DNA of 34,978 bases from a virus. Where the stretch lies: positions 1 to 34,978 of the IMG/VR virus record IMGVR_UViG_3300043395_000918. The stretch is one strand, 5' to 3'. Shown in pieces: positions 1-6,939 of the stretch (its first letter is position 1; every line of letters begins with the position of its first letter). Both the position numbers and the translations under genes were made by a program. The notes under the pieces are model-generated. The model did not search any database and was not told the DNA's origin. It saw nothing but the letters and a program-made list of their open reading frames with translations.

Positions 1-127
1 ACAAATGGAACAAACGGCACAAATGGCGCATCAGGTATTTCTGGCTATTCTGGTTTTTCTGGCACAAATGGAACAAACGGCACAAATGGCGCATCAGGTA
101 TTTCTGGCTATTCTGGTTTTTCTGGCA
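1..127 (+). repeat. Terminal direct repeat, left copy (circular-assembly overlap)
   Basis: Bases 1-127 are identical to 34852-34978. The overlap comprises two exact 63-bp units plus one base. 127 is a commonly used maximum k-mer in de Bruijn assemblers, so the duplication is best read as the seam of a circular contig rather than a biological terminal repeat. Because the seam lies in tandem repeats, the true number of 63-bp units cannot be read from this sequence. Confidence 0.9.
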
Positions 128-606
128 CAAATGGAACAAATGGCACAAATGGCGCATCTGGAATTAGCGGATTTTCTGGAATAAGCGGATATTCAGGATT
201 TTCTGGTCGTTCAGGATTTTCTGGCGCATCTGGTCCAACTGTTTATCCTGGGGCTGGCGTTGCTATTTCAACTGGTAGCGCATGGGACACATCCGCATCT
301 ACATCACAACTTGCAAAAGCATGGGTAAACTTTGATGGAAGCACAGCCACACGGCGTGGAAATTACAATGTGGGCAGTATCACTAAAAATGGAACAGGCG
401 ATTGGACAGTAAATTTTTCATCTGCTCTTGCTGATGCAAATTATTCTGTTTTGACAACAAATGGCAACTCAGATGGTGGTTTTACAATTCAAATTATTGC
501 ATTTGGTCAATCTAGTCTTTCAACATCTTCTGTTCGCACAATTTCTAAAGGAACAAACGGCGTAAATTATGATCGTGATTATGTTGGGGTTGCAGTATTT
601 AGATAA
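1..606 (+). CDS. Collagen-like tail fibre, C-terminal part (continues from right edge)
   Basis: The frame is open from base 1 to a TAA at 604-606. It is the in-frame continuation of the gene that starts at 32371; joining the circle at the 127-bp terminal repeat gives one ORF of about 1028 codons. Here the first 79 or so codons are Gly-X-Ser/Asn triplets, including two exact 21-residue units built from TNG, ASG, ISG, YSG and FSG. They lead into a C-terminal globular domain of about 120 residues containing AWVNFDG, KNGTGDWTVNFSS and the terminal DRDYVGVAVFR. The same domain closes the protein at 31209-31784, so it is probably the receptor-binding or trimerisation tip. Copy number of the repeat at the contig join is uncertain. 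Confidence 0.9.
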   Translation, partial: TNGTNGTNGASGISGYSGFSGTNGTNGTNGASGISGYSGFSGTNGTNGTNGASGISGFSGISGYSGFSGRSGFSGASGPTVYPGAGVAISTGSAWDTSASTSQLAKAWVNFDGSTATRRGNYNVGSITKNGTGDWTVNFSSALADANYSVLTTNGNSDGGFTIQIIAFGQSSLSTSSVRTISKGTNGVNYDRDYVGVAVFR

Positions 607-609
607 GGA

Positions 610-1023
610 ATGAAAATGGAACAAGTGATTGTTTATACAAATGAATTTGGGGGCGTTTCTGTTTGCTTCCCTACTGGTGAAATTCCAATTGATCAGGTAA
701 AAAAAGAACATATCCCAGTTGGAGTTGAATCATTTATTATTGATAAACAAACATTGCCAGATATAAATTATTTTTTTGATGCGTGGGAACAATTAAATGG
801 CGTTATTTCTATCAATTTTGAGAAAGCAAAAAACATAACCAAAAACAGATTGCGAATAGAAAGATCAGAATTGTTGCAACAACAAGATATTGCTTTTCAA
901 CGAGCATTGGAAAACGGACAGCCAACAGATCAAATTGTTGCTGAAAAGCAAAGATTGCGTGATCTTCCATTGTTGGCAGATTCATGCACAACACTTGATC
1001 AACTTAAAAACCTAAAGCCGTAA
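610..1023 (+). CDS. Tail fibre assembly chaperone-like protein
   Basis: 137 residues, starting 4 bp after the fibre stop; ATG 610 or 616 are both possible, and AAGGA just upstream serves as ribosome binding site. The N-terminal two-thirds look like a small beta-rich domain. The C-terminal third is a charged helix with the spacing AKNITKNRLR...LLQQQD...RLRDLPLLAD, which recurs in phage tail-fibre assembly or tail chaperone proteins located just downstream of fibre genes. Known members help fold or trimerise the fibre and are not part of the virion. The position directly after a roughly 1000-residue trimeric-type fibre supports this. The family call rests on the C-terminal pattern and on context, not on a full-length match. 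Confidence 0.6.
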   Translation: MKMEQVIVYTNEFGGVSVCFPTGEIPIDQVKKEHIPVGVESFIIDKQTLPDINYFFDAWEQLNGVISINFEKAKNITKNRLRIERSELLQQQDIAFQRALENGQPTDQIVAEKQRLRDLPLLADSCTTLDQLKNLKP

Positions 1024-1067
1024 AAAACATATAAAATAATTTAATACAAGACAAGATAGGACAAGAA

Positions 1068-2357
1068 ATGAAATACAGCGTGGTCATTCCGACCTATAAC
1101 AATTGTGATCAATATCTGAAGCCATGTTTAGATTCCATCTTTCGGTGGACTAACATGGCTGATGTTGAAATCATTGTTTCTGCCAATGGTTGTTATGATA
1201 ATTCCTATTGGTATCTGCATTCGCTGAAAAACCAATTTGCTTCATTGGGATTTGGTGATCATTTCAAGGTTGTTTGGAATGACAAGCCTTTGGGTTATGC
1301 CAAAGCCACCAATGAAGGCATCAAAGTCAGCACCTGTCAAAAGATTGTGTTATTGAACAATGACACAATTTTGCTTGAGCAAAATAAAAACCAATGGCTA
1401 GACATGATGGATGCGGCATTTGCCAATCCTGATGTTGGAATTTCTGCGCCTGTTGTTCAGCGTTGCGAAGCCGCCAATTCTGATTTTGCTGTGTTCTTTT
1501 GTGTGATGGTGGACAGGAAGGTTTTTGACCGAATTGGCTTGCTGAATGAAGAATATGGTGTGGGTAGCGGTGAAGATGTTGAGTTTTGCGTAGAAGCAAA
1601 CAAGGCTGGCTTTGTAATTGCTGAAGCCACCCCTAAATTTTACAACGGCGATATATACACAGGTGGTTTCCCCATTTATCACGCTGGTGAAGGAACAGTA
1701 TTAAACCCTGAACTGGTGCAAAATTGGAATCAAATTTTCCATGAAAATGAACTGCGCCTGTCCAAAAAATACAACCCTGACTATTACCGATGGTTGTTGA
1801 CAAACAATTTTGAAAGGGCTGTATTCCTGAAGGGCGACCCTGTTTTTGTTCGTGAGTTTGCTAGATATACATGGGCAAGCCAGCACATTGTTGGCAAAAG
1901 CATTTTTGAACTTGGTTGCACCACAGGCTATGGCAGACAGTTTTTCCCCGATGATGTTCAGTATCTTGGTCTTGACTATGACCCGATCATCATTGATGTT
2001 GCTAAAGAGCAAGGTTGGAATGGCAACAACACATTTGTAAATGGTGATATCAACCATTATGAACTTGGTCAATATGACACCATCATTGCGTTTGAAGTCA
2101 TTGAGCATTTAGACAATGGGATTGAAATTGTCGAAAAGTTAAAGAAGCATTGCAAACGATTGCTGATTACTGTGCCGATGAATGAGCCTAAAGGGTTTTG
2201 GGGTGAACATCACAAATTGCATGGGTTGAATGAATCGCATTTCCTAGGCTTTAAATTCAACTATATTGATGAAAATGGACAGATAACAGACACGCCAAAG
2301 CCTGTTGACCAATCAAACAATTGCAACCTGATGATTTGTTGGTGGGACAATGAATAA
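1068..2357 (+). CDS. Bifunctional GT2 glycosyltransferase / SAM methyltransferase
   Basis: 429 residues with two domains. Residues 1-230 are a family 2 glycosyltransferase: the N-terminal strand SVVIPTYNN, the metal/nucleotide-sugar site LLNNDT at 95-100 (DxD-like) and GSGEDVEFC at about 167-174, where the acidic pair resembles the catalytic ED of GT-A enzymes. Residues 270-429 are a class I methyltransferase: motif I FELGCTTGYG at 280-289, an acidic motif II near GLDYD, and EVIEHL at 343-348. Such fusions modify surface sugars by adding and methylating a residue. RBS AGGA lies at about 1057-1060. The gene overlaps the next one by 8 bp. Possible targets are host O-antigen, or the Ser-rich virion fibre encoded just upstream; the sequence does not say which. 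Confidence 0.85.
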   Translation: MKYSVVIPTYNNCDQYLKPCLDSIFRWTNMADVEIIVSANGCYDNSYWYLHSLKNQFASLGFGDHFKVVWNDKPLGYAKATNEGIKVSTCQKIVLLNNDTILLEQNKNQWLDMMDAAFANPDVGISAPVVQRCEAANSDFAVFFCVMVDRKVFDRIGLLNEEYGVGSGEDVEFCVEANKAGFVIAEATPKFYNGDIYTGGFPIYHAGEGTVLNPELVQNWNQIFHENELRLSKKYNPDYYRWLLTNNFERAVFLKGDPVFVREFARYTWASQHIVGKSIFELGCTTGYGRQFFPDDVQYLGLDYDPIIIDVAKEQGWNGNNTFVNGDINHYELGQYDTIIAFEVIEHLDNGIEIVEKLKKHCKRLLITVPMNEPKGFWGEHHKLHGLNESHFLGFKFNYIDENGQITDTPKPVDQSNNCNLMICWWDNE

Positions 2358-3318
2358 GATTCTGTGTTCTATTTCAACAAGGGGCAGATATCACACGACA
2401 CTACCCCTTGCGTTACAAGCCATCATTAATCAAACAAGGCAGGTTGATAAGTTGGTCATTTTTGATGACAACGATGAGCCGCAAGATATGCGAAAGGAAT
2501 TGATCTATTCGCATTTCTTTCAGATCATGGATGCAAAGGGAATCCCTTGGGAATGGCAATTTGCAGGTAAAAAAGGGCAACACCATAACCATCAGATTGC
2601 AAACCGCATGGGCTACGATTGGGTTTGGCGCATTGATGATGATGCGATACCTGAACCTAATGTGCTTGAAACATTATGCAAATACATTAGTCATGATGTT
2701 GGTGCTATTGGCAGTTCTGTGCTGACAATGCCATGCGATACAAAACCAAATAACGCATCAGGCAAGATTGATCTGATTGATCAAGAGCCGAACATTCAAT
2801 GGGGTCAAATTACAGCCCCCCAAATGGTTGAGCATTTGCATTGCACTTTCCTGTATCGTGCTGGCATCCATGACTACAACACAGGTCTATCTAGGGTTGC
2901 CCATAGGGAAGAAACTTTGTTTACCTATGGCTTGCATCAAAAAGGCTACAAAATTTGGGCTGTGCCCAATGCTGTGACATGGCACATGAAAAACCCGCAA
3001 GGTGGCATTCGATCTGAAACCAATCAAGCCCTGTTTGAGCATGACGAAAGAATTTTTAGGAATATCCTTGCCGCTAGGGACAAGACCATTGTGGTGCTGA
3101 ATTGTGGAATGGGTGATCATGTCGTTTTTAGCCATGTGTTGCCCAAAATTAAAAACCCTTGGGTATTTACTTGCTACCCTGATTTGGTGGCTGGCGAACC
3201 CATAGCCAAGGCAGAATCCCTGTTTGGCAGTCTTGAGCAATTTAGCGTGTATTCTTGGATGGACAAACACAAATGGAAGCAAAGCCTTCAATCTGCGTTT
3301 GAAAGGATGTATCTGTGA
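2350..3318 (+). CDS. GT2-like glycosyltransferase with C-terminal GT9-like segment
   Basis: 322 residues. The first 230 or so form a GT-A glycosyltransferase: KILCSISTRGR start, IFDDND at about 37-42, and WRIDDDAIPEPN at 93-104 holding the DxD metal motif. Residues 245-322 change character: the stretch VVLNCGMGDHVVFSHVL, with GMGDH at 253-257, resembles the glycine-rich N-terminal start of family 9 (ADP-heptose-type) glycosyltransferases. The matching C-terminal half of such an enzyme is encoded by the next gene, so one GT9-type fold appears split across two polypeptides. The 8-bp overlap upstream and the 4-bp GTGA overlap downstream imply translational coupling. Substrate unknown. Confidence 0.8.
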   Translation: MNKILCSISTRGRYHTTLPLALQAIINQTRQVDKLVIFDDNDEPQDMRKELIYSHFFQIMDAKGIPWEWQFAGKKGQHHNHQIANRMGYDWVWRIDDDAIPEPNVLETLCKYISHDVGAIGSSVLTMPCDTKPNNASGKIDLIDQEPNIQWGQITAPQMVEHLHCTFLYRAGIHDYNTGLSRVAHREETLFTYGLHQKGYKIWAVPNAVTWHMKNPQGGIRSETNQALFEHDERIFRNILAARDKTIVVLNCGMGDHVVFSHVLPKIKNPWVFTCYPDLVAGEPIAKAESLFGSLEQFSVYSWMDKHKWKQSLQSAFERMYL

Positions 3319-3755
3319 TCATCATTGCCCCTTTTGCCCAAAAACTGCACAGCGGCAAAGAAAACCCTAAAAATTACCCTTTTTGGAAAAAGTTAGTTGA
3401 TTCCATTGAATGCCCAATTGTTCAGGTTGGTCGGTCTGGTGAACAAGAGTTGGTTCAAGATTGTCGGTTTGATTTGACCATTCCTGAACTGCGCCAATTG
3501 ATCAGGGAATGCAAAACATGGATTGGTGTTGATAGTTTCTTTCAGCACCTAGCCTGGGATGAAGAAAAGCCAGGAATTGTGCTTTGGTCGGTTTCTGACC
3601 CGCTAATTTTTGGGCATCCAGAGAATGTCAACCTGCTTAAACATAGGGATTATCTGGCTGGAAACCAATTCTTACATTGGGATTACACAAAGCACAATCC
3701 AGATGCATTTGTTGAGCCACAAGAAGTTGTTAAACACCTGACCAAATTTCTATAA
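3315..3755 (+). CDS. GT9-like glycosyltransferase, C-terminal-half protein
   Basis: 146 residues from a GTG start at 3315 overlapping the previous stop (GTGA); AAGGA at 3303-3307 is well placed for it. The protein opens with the strand IIIAPFAQ, has QVGRSGE near 37-43, and carries GVDSFFQHLAW at 71-81 followed by GIVLWSVSDP, the pattern of the nucleotide-sugar-binding half of heptosyltransferase-like GT9 enzymes (family normally above 300 residues). It lacks the N-terminal Rossmann half, which seems to be the tail of the preceding protein. The two products probably act as one enzyme on surface carbohydrate. No frameshift motif obvious at the junction was found, so a stable split is the simpler reading. 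Confidence 0.65.
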   Translation: MIIIAPFAQKLHSGKENPKNYPFWKKLVDSIECPIVQVGRSGEQELVQDCRFDLTIPELRQLIRECKTWIGVDSFFQHLAWDEEKPGIVLWSVSDPLIFGHPENVNLLKHRDYLAGNQFLHWDYTKHNPDAFVEPQEVVKHLTKFL

Positions 3756-3756
3756 A
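3727..3756 (+). promoter_or_regulatory. Possible sigma70-type promoter for lysis cassette
   Basis: TTGTTA (3727-3732), an 18-bp gap and TATAAA (3751-3756) precede the lysis genes at 3797. Four of six and five of six positions match the consensus. It overlaps the end of the GT9-like gene, so it is only a candidate. Confidence 0.3.
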
Positions 3757-3796
3757 AAATTACAATCCTATATACCTTTTTTTTGAGGTTTGTAGG

Positions 3797-3979
3797 ATGG
3801 CATCAATCAATGAAACCGAAGCAAGATTAAACAGTCATGAGGCTGTTTGTGCTTTGCGCTATGAGCAAATAAACGCTAGATTAAAGCGACTAGAAGGCAT
3901 CATTATCAAATCTGCTGGCGTTATGCTGGTGGGTATGGCGGGGGTAATTTGGGTTTTTATGACCCAAATTAATAGGTAA
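3797..3979 (+). CDS. XhlA-like small membrane protein (lysis cassette)
   Basis: 60 residues. Residues 1-35 form an amphipathic helix with the hE/RL spacing (EARLNSHEAVCALRYEQINARLKRLE) seen in haemolysin XhlA-type phage proteins; residues 38-57 are one hydrophobic transmembrane segment (SAGVMLVGMAGVIWVFM). XhlA-type proteins assist holin/endolysin lysis. The RBS is GAGG at 3785-3788 or TAGG at 3793-3796. It overlaps the next start by one base (TAATG) and heads a four-gene cassette ending in a lysozyme. Role by context plus resemblance. Confidence 0.6.
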   Translation: MASINETEARLNSHEAVCALRYEQINARLKRLEGIIIKSAGVMLVGMAGVIWVFMTQINR

Positions 3980-4467
3980 TGGACCCGATTACAACCGCAA
4001 TGGCGGCATTCGCCGCTGTCCAAAAGACTGTTCAGGTCATCAAGGCGGCGCAAAAGACTGTCAATGATGTAGGCAGTCTTGGACCATTGCTAGGGCAATA
4101 TTTTGGGGCTAAACAGCAAACAGTAAAGGCTTTGGATGAAGCCAAAAAAAAGGGCGGTTCTAGTCTTGCCCAGGCTATCCAAATTGAAATGGAATTGCTG
4201 TCTCAAAAGAAGTTTGAAGATGAACTAAAAATGATTTTCTTTCAAACTGGTCATGCCGATGTTTGGGAAAACATACAAAAGCGGGTTCAAGAAGGCGAAC
4301 AAGCCGAGCGTGAAGCAAGACGCAGGGCTAACGATGCCGCCAAAGTTAAGGCTAGAAAAATGGCTGAATTGGTTAACATGATTATTGGCGTTGTGCTGGT
4401 AGTTTTGTTAGTGCCGCCGCTAATTTGGTTGGTCATTCAAGGCATTATGTTTGCCAAAGATAAATGA
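3979..4467 (+). CDS. Single-pass membrane protein of lysis cassette
   Basis: 162 residues. The N-terminal 60 residues are alanine-rich and helical, residues 60-130 are charged coiled-coil-like (a run of EGEQAEREARRRAND), and about 132-156 is a strong transmembrane helix (MIIGVVLVVLLVPPLIWLVI) followed by a short basic tail. I do not recognise a named family. The position between the XhlA-like gene and the 3-TM holin candidate, with a one-base overlap upstream, suggests a spanin-, holin- or antiholin-type role, but no spanin lipobox is present. Function inferred from position only. Confidence 0.6.
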   Translation: MDPITTAMAAFAAVQKTVQVIKAAQKTVNDVGSLGPLLGQYFGAKQQTVKALDEAKKKGGSSLAQAIQIEMELLSQKKFEDELKMIFFQTGHADVWENIQKRVQEGEQAEREARRRANDAAKVKARKMAELVNMIIGVVLVVLLVPPLIWLVIQGIMFAKDK

Positions 4468-4477
4468 AAGGGTCATC

Positions 4478-5014
4478 ATGTTAACTTTACTTTCCACATT
4501 GCTTTCTTTTCTAATGGGTGGTTTGCCCAAGTTGCTAGATTTCTTTCAAGATAAGGCTGATAAAAAGCATGAACTTGAATTAGCCAGAATGCAAGTTGAG
4601 CGTGAATTGCAAATGCTTGAGCGTGGTTATGTTGCCCAAGCAAAGATAGAAGAAATCAAACTAGAAGAATTAAAAGTGCAATCTGATGCTGATAAATACA
4701 TGGCTGATGCAAAAACCAAAACAGCCGTGATTGATGCACAAAAGGCTGAAATGGAAGCCGTTTACAAGCATGATGAAAGCCTGAATGAAGGCACAAGCCA
4801 ATGGGTGAAAAATCTGCGTGGTGCAACCCGATCATTGATCACTATGGGTTTCTTTGGGTTGTTGTGCTTTATTGACTTTGGATTGATTGTTTATGGTTTC
4901 TGGCACAAGGTTGACTTTATTCAAATGGCTGAAATGCTTTGGGATACCAACACAGCCGCATTGTTTGCCAGCATCATTGCGTTTCATTTTGGTGGTCGGG
5001 CTTTTGGCAAATGA
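4478..5014 (+). CDS. Three-transmembrane holin candidate
   Basis: 178 residues from ATG 4478, chosen over an upstream TTG (4451) because GAAAGG at 4466-4471 is well spaced and the TTG lies inside the preceding gene. A short hydrophobic N-terminus (LTLLSTLLSFLMGG) is followed by a long charged coiled coil (about 20-95) and two C-terminal helices (SLITMGFFGLLCFIDFGLIVYGF and AALFASIIAFHFGG). This arrangement, with a WVKNLRGATRS linker before the last pair, resembles the GTA-type holin of 3 TMs family, which permeabilises the inner membrane for endolysin access. Its stop overlaps the lysozyme start by 4 bp (ATGA). Confidence 0.6.
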   Translation: MLTLLSTLLSFLMGGLPKLLDFFQDKADKKHELELARMQVERELQMLERGYVAQAKIEEIKLEELKVQSDADKYMADAKTKTAVIDAQKAEMEAVYKHDESLNEGTSQWVKNLRGATRSLITMGFFGLLCFIDFGLIVYGFWHKVDFIQMAEMLWDTNTAALFASIIAFHFGGRAFGK

Positions 5015-5490
5015 TCAGCAAAAAAGCCATTGAAATGATCAAACACCATGAAGGTGTTAGGTTGTTGCCCTATCGTTGTCCCGCAAGATTGTGGACTGTT
5101 GGGGTCGGTCATGTGATTGATCCCAATCATGCCAAAGTGCCTTTTGATCAGCGTTTGGATTTATCTATTCCTATTGGATGGAATAGAAAACTAACAATGG
5201 ATGAAGTCGATGCTATCCTTGCTAAAGACCTTGAACGATTTGAGATTGGCGTGGTTCGATTGTGTCCTGGTTCTGTTGATAAGCAAAACCATCTGGATGC
5301 AATGGTCAGTTTTGCATTCAATGTGGGATTAGGCAATTTACAAAAATCCACCCTAAGAATGAAATATAACAGGGGTGATTATGATGGTGCAAGTGAAGCA
5401 TTTTTAGATTGGACAAAAGCCGCTGGCAAAATATTGCCAGGGCTTGTCAAACGCAGAAAAGATGAACAGGCTTTGTTTTTAGGTCAATAG
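5011..5490 (+). CDS. Endolysin, T4-type lysozyme (GH24)
   Basis: 159 residues from ATG 5011, which overlaps the previous stop (ATGA). The catalytic pattern is complete: E14 (KHHEG), then C23, then T29 (W-T-V-G-V-G-H), matching E-8aa-D/C-5aa-T of GH24 muramidases, with Cys in the place of the usual Asp as in P1 Lyz. LDAMVSFAFNVGLG and LVKRRKDEQALFL are family landmarks further on. It cleaves the glycan strand of peptidoglycan. No SAR or signal peptide is seen at the N-terminus, so it should need a holin, in keeping with the membrane proteins upstream. Its end overlaps the convergent minus-strand gene by 7 bp. Confidence 0.92.
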   Translation: MISKKAIEMIKHHEGVRLLPYRCPARLWTVGVGHVIDPNHAKVPFDQRLDLSIPIGWNRKLTMDEVDAILAKDLERFEIGVVRLCPGSVDKQNHLDAMVSFAFNVGLGNLQKSTLRMKYNRGDYDGASEAFLDWTKAAGKILPGLVKRRKDEQALFLGQ

Positions 5491-5789
5491 CCTAATTTTT
5501 TATTGAGCCTTGCAGTTTCTGCTCTGTCTATTGCTTCATCCATCAAATCTTGTTGTTGATTGGCATAAAGTTTTTCCCAAGACAATTTCTTAATTTCAAT
5601 ATATTCCTTATGAGGAATATCCCATGTGACTTCTTCATTTTTTTTATTGAAAATGGAAATGTCTAAGTTTTCTTCTATACCAATATCATTTTCTGCTGGA
5701 ATGTAGCAAACTGCTACTTCAAAATCATCAGTTTCAAATGTGTAATCTGCCGCATTAATGATGTTGTTGTAGTAATCAATTTTGCTCAT
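5484..5789 (-). CDS. Hypothetical acidic protein, last gene of leftward operon
   Basis: 101 residues, strongly acidic in the middle (ETDDFEVAVCYIPAENDIG), ending in a helical basic tail. The opening MSKIDYYNNIINAADYTFETDDF and the phrase KKLSWEKLY...DLMDEAIDRAE suggest a small alpha/beta fold, but I recognise no family. Start ATG at 5789 overlaps the upstream stop by 4 bp, so it is translated with its neighbours. It ends against the lysozyme gene coming the other way. Confidence 0.7.
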   Translation of the reverse strand: MSKIDYYNNIINAADYTFETDDFEVAVCYIPAENDIGIEENLDISIFNKKNEEVTWDIPHKEYIEIKKLSWEKLYANQQQDLMDEAIDRAETARLNKKLGY

Positions 5790-6130
5790 GAATACATCCT
5801 CAAAATTTGATCGGTTTCAGCCTTTGTTGCCCTGCGATACTCAAACAAGTCTTTGTGTTCAGGATACATCAATGCAAACAATCTAGCCAAATAAGGGCTG
5901 ATGTTGTTATTGATTTTCCAGATAGAACCATTTTCTTGCATTGCGCTGTGATGCCGCAATACATGGATAATTGTTCTCGCTGAATAATGCTTAAATCCCT
6001 TGTTGATCACTTTTGATGTTTCGCTAAGAAATGCAACCCAAATGTGATTGTTTTCAGGAATCCAGGCAACAAATTCATCAGAAAATTCACCCCTGTTTTC
6101 TTTGATAATTTGATCAATGGTTTTCATCAT
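5786..6130 (-). CDS. Hypothetical phage protein (conserved type)
   Basis: 114 residues. The core HYSARTIIHVLRHHSAM...WKINNNISPYLARLFALMYPEHKDLFEYR is a helix-rich motif I recall from other uncharacterised phage early regions, often annotated as unknown. ATG ATG at 6130/6127 overlaps the upstream stop. No catalytic or metal motif stands out. Co-translation with recombination genes suggests an early DNA-metabolism or host-modifying role, without direct evidence. Confidence 0.7.
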   Translation of the reverse strand: MMKTIDQIIKENRGEFSDEFVAWIPENNHIWVAFLSETSKVINKGFKHYSARTIIHVLRHHSAMQENGSIWKINNNISPYLARLFALMYPEHKDLFEYRRATKAETDQILRMYS

Positions 6131-6471
6131 GACACCCGAATCACATCAATGCTTTGATCGTCTTTGTTTCTGGATGTGATGCAAGACCCATTACCAAAAA
6201 CTCTGCATACATAACTTGATGTAACTGATTGCAACCCATCCATATCGAAATTTTCAAATGGAATAGAAACCGATTGACCAATTTGTAAATCTTTGGCGTA
6301 TTTTTTAATATGTTCTGTTAAAACACCATAACCATATTTTGCCCCTCTTTTGGGTTTTTGACTAATAGGTTCACCGAATTCTTGTCCATCAATTGCAATG
6401 TGATATTCACAACCAACAGCATCCAGCATAGCAAGTGCTTTTTTCAATGTGACTTCTTGAATGTGTTTCAT
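6127..6471 (-). CDS. Hypothetical early protein
   Basis: 114 residues, start ATG 6471 with a good AGGA ribosome site 6 bp upstream on the minus strand. The N-terminal helix KALAMLDAVGCEYHIAIDG is followed by a basic stretch (SQKPKRGAKYGYG) and an alpha/beta C-terminus. The KRGAKYGYGVLTEHIKKY segment could bind nucleic acid. No family recognised. Confidence 0.7.
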   Translation of the reverse strand: MKHIQEVTLKKALAMLDAVGCEYHIAIDGQEFGEPISQKPKRGAKYGYGVLTEHIKKYAKDLQIGQSVSIPFENFDMDGLQSVTSSYVCRVFGNGSCITSRNKDDQSIDVIRVS

Positions 6472-6525
6472 ATTTTTTCCTGTTTTAAAAATGGTGGGTT
6501 AATTGCTTGTGCTTTAATCTTTTGA

Positions 6526-6675
6526 TTAAAAACAATTGGTAGTGCAACTTCCACCATAACAGCAAGTGGTGCAAGTGACCATGCGCCCACCAGATGTAAT
6601 TGTGTGAGTCGAACAACTTGCCCAAACCATAGATGCAACTGTTGCAAGCCAAATTCCGATTAGTGCCTTTTTCAT
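6526..6675 (-). CDS. Tiny cysteine-rich exported protein
   Basis: 49 residues encoded between two larger genes. ATG 6675 is preceded by AAGGAA at 6686-6681 with 5-bp spacing; TAA at 6528-6526. Residues 1-19 are a clear Sec signal peptide (MKK, hydrophobic core IGIWLATVASMVW, then A-S). The mature part carries six cysteines in 30 residues, among them the cluster CTTCCYGGSC and a CTTNC end. W-A-S-C at 18-21 is a poor lipobox, so periplasmic disulphide-bonded protein is likelier than lipoprotein. I recall similar CTTCC-type tiny proteins in other phages but know no function. Spacing and codon structure support a true gene. Confidence 0.7.
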   Translation of the reverse strand: MKKALIGIWLATVASMVWASCSTHTITSGGRMVTCTTCCYGGSCTTNCF

Positions 6676-6693
6676 ATCATTTCCTTTGGTTGA

Positions 6694-6939
6694 TTAGTAG
6701 GGGATTTCATCGTCATCTTTGAGATAACCATGATTGGGGCTTTCTTTAGGTTTTGGAACATTAAGATAAGCCCAACCAGACCAGCCCCCTTCAAAAACTG
6801 GCATCTGATCTAATTTCATCATCAACCCATTTTTGGTTTCAATGACTGAACCAATGCGTTGATAACGAGTTTTTTGCTCACCTGTTTGATTGGTATATTT
6901 ACCAACTGATGCGGTGATTTCATAAACTGTTTTGCTCAT
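6694..6939 (-). CDS. Small protein with SSB-like acidic C-terminal tip
   Basis: 81 residues. The body (VYEITASVGKYTNQTGEQKTRYQRIGSVIETKNG...GGWSGWAYLNVPKP) is a predicted small beta barrel, and the protein ends in D-D-D-E-I-P-Y, close to the DDDIPF tip by which bacterial SSB recruits partner enzymes. It lies directly after the exonuclease and annealase genes with a 4-bp overlap, the usual slot for a phage single-strand binding protein. It is shorter than typical SSB (about 110-180 residues), so I call it SSB-like by tip and context, not by a proven OB fold. Confidence 0.65.
   Translation of the reverse strand: MSKTVYEITASVGKYTNQTGEQKTRYQRIGSVIETKNGLMMKLDQMPVFEGGWSGWAYLNVPKPKESPNHGYLKDDDEIPY

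Noticed and set aside
1-127. Biological terminal redundancy of the virion DNA
   Set aside because: The overlap is 127 bp exactly and falls within tandem coding repeats, which fits an assembly seam far better than a packaging terminus.
5478-5515. Terminator between lysozyme and the convergent early operon
   Set aside because: CAATA/TATTG can pair around a T-run, but the stem is 5 bp of mostly A-T and the T-run lies in the loop.
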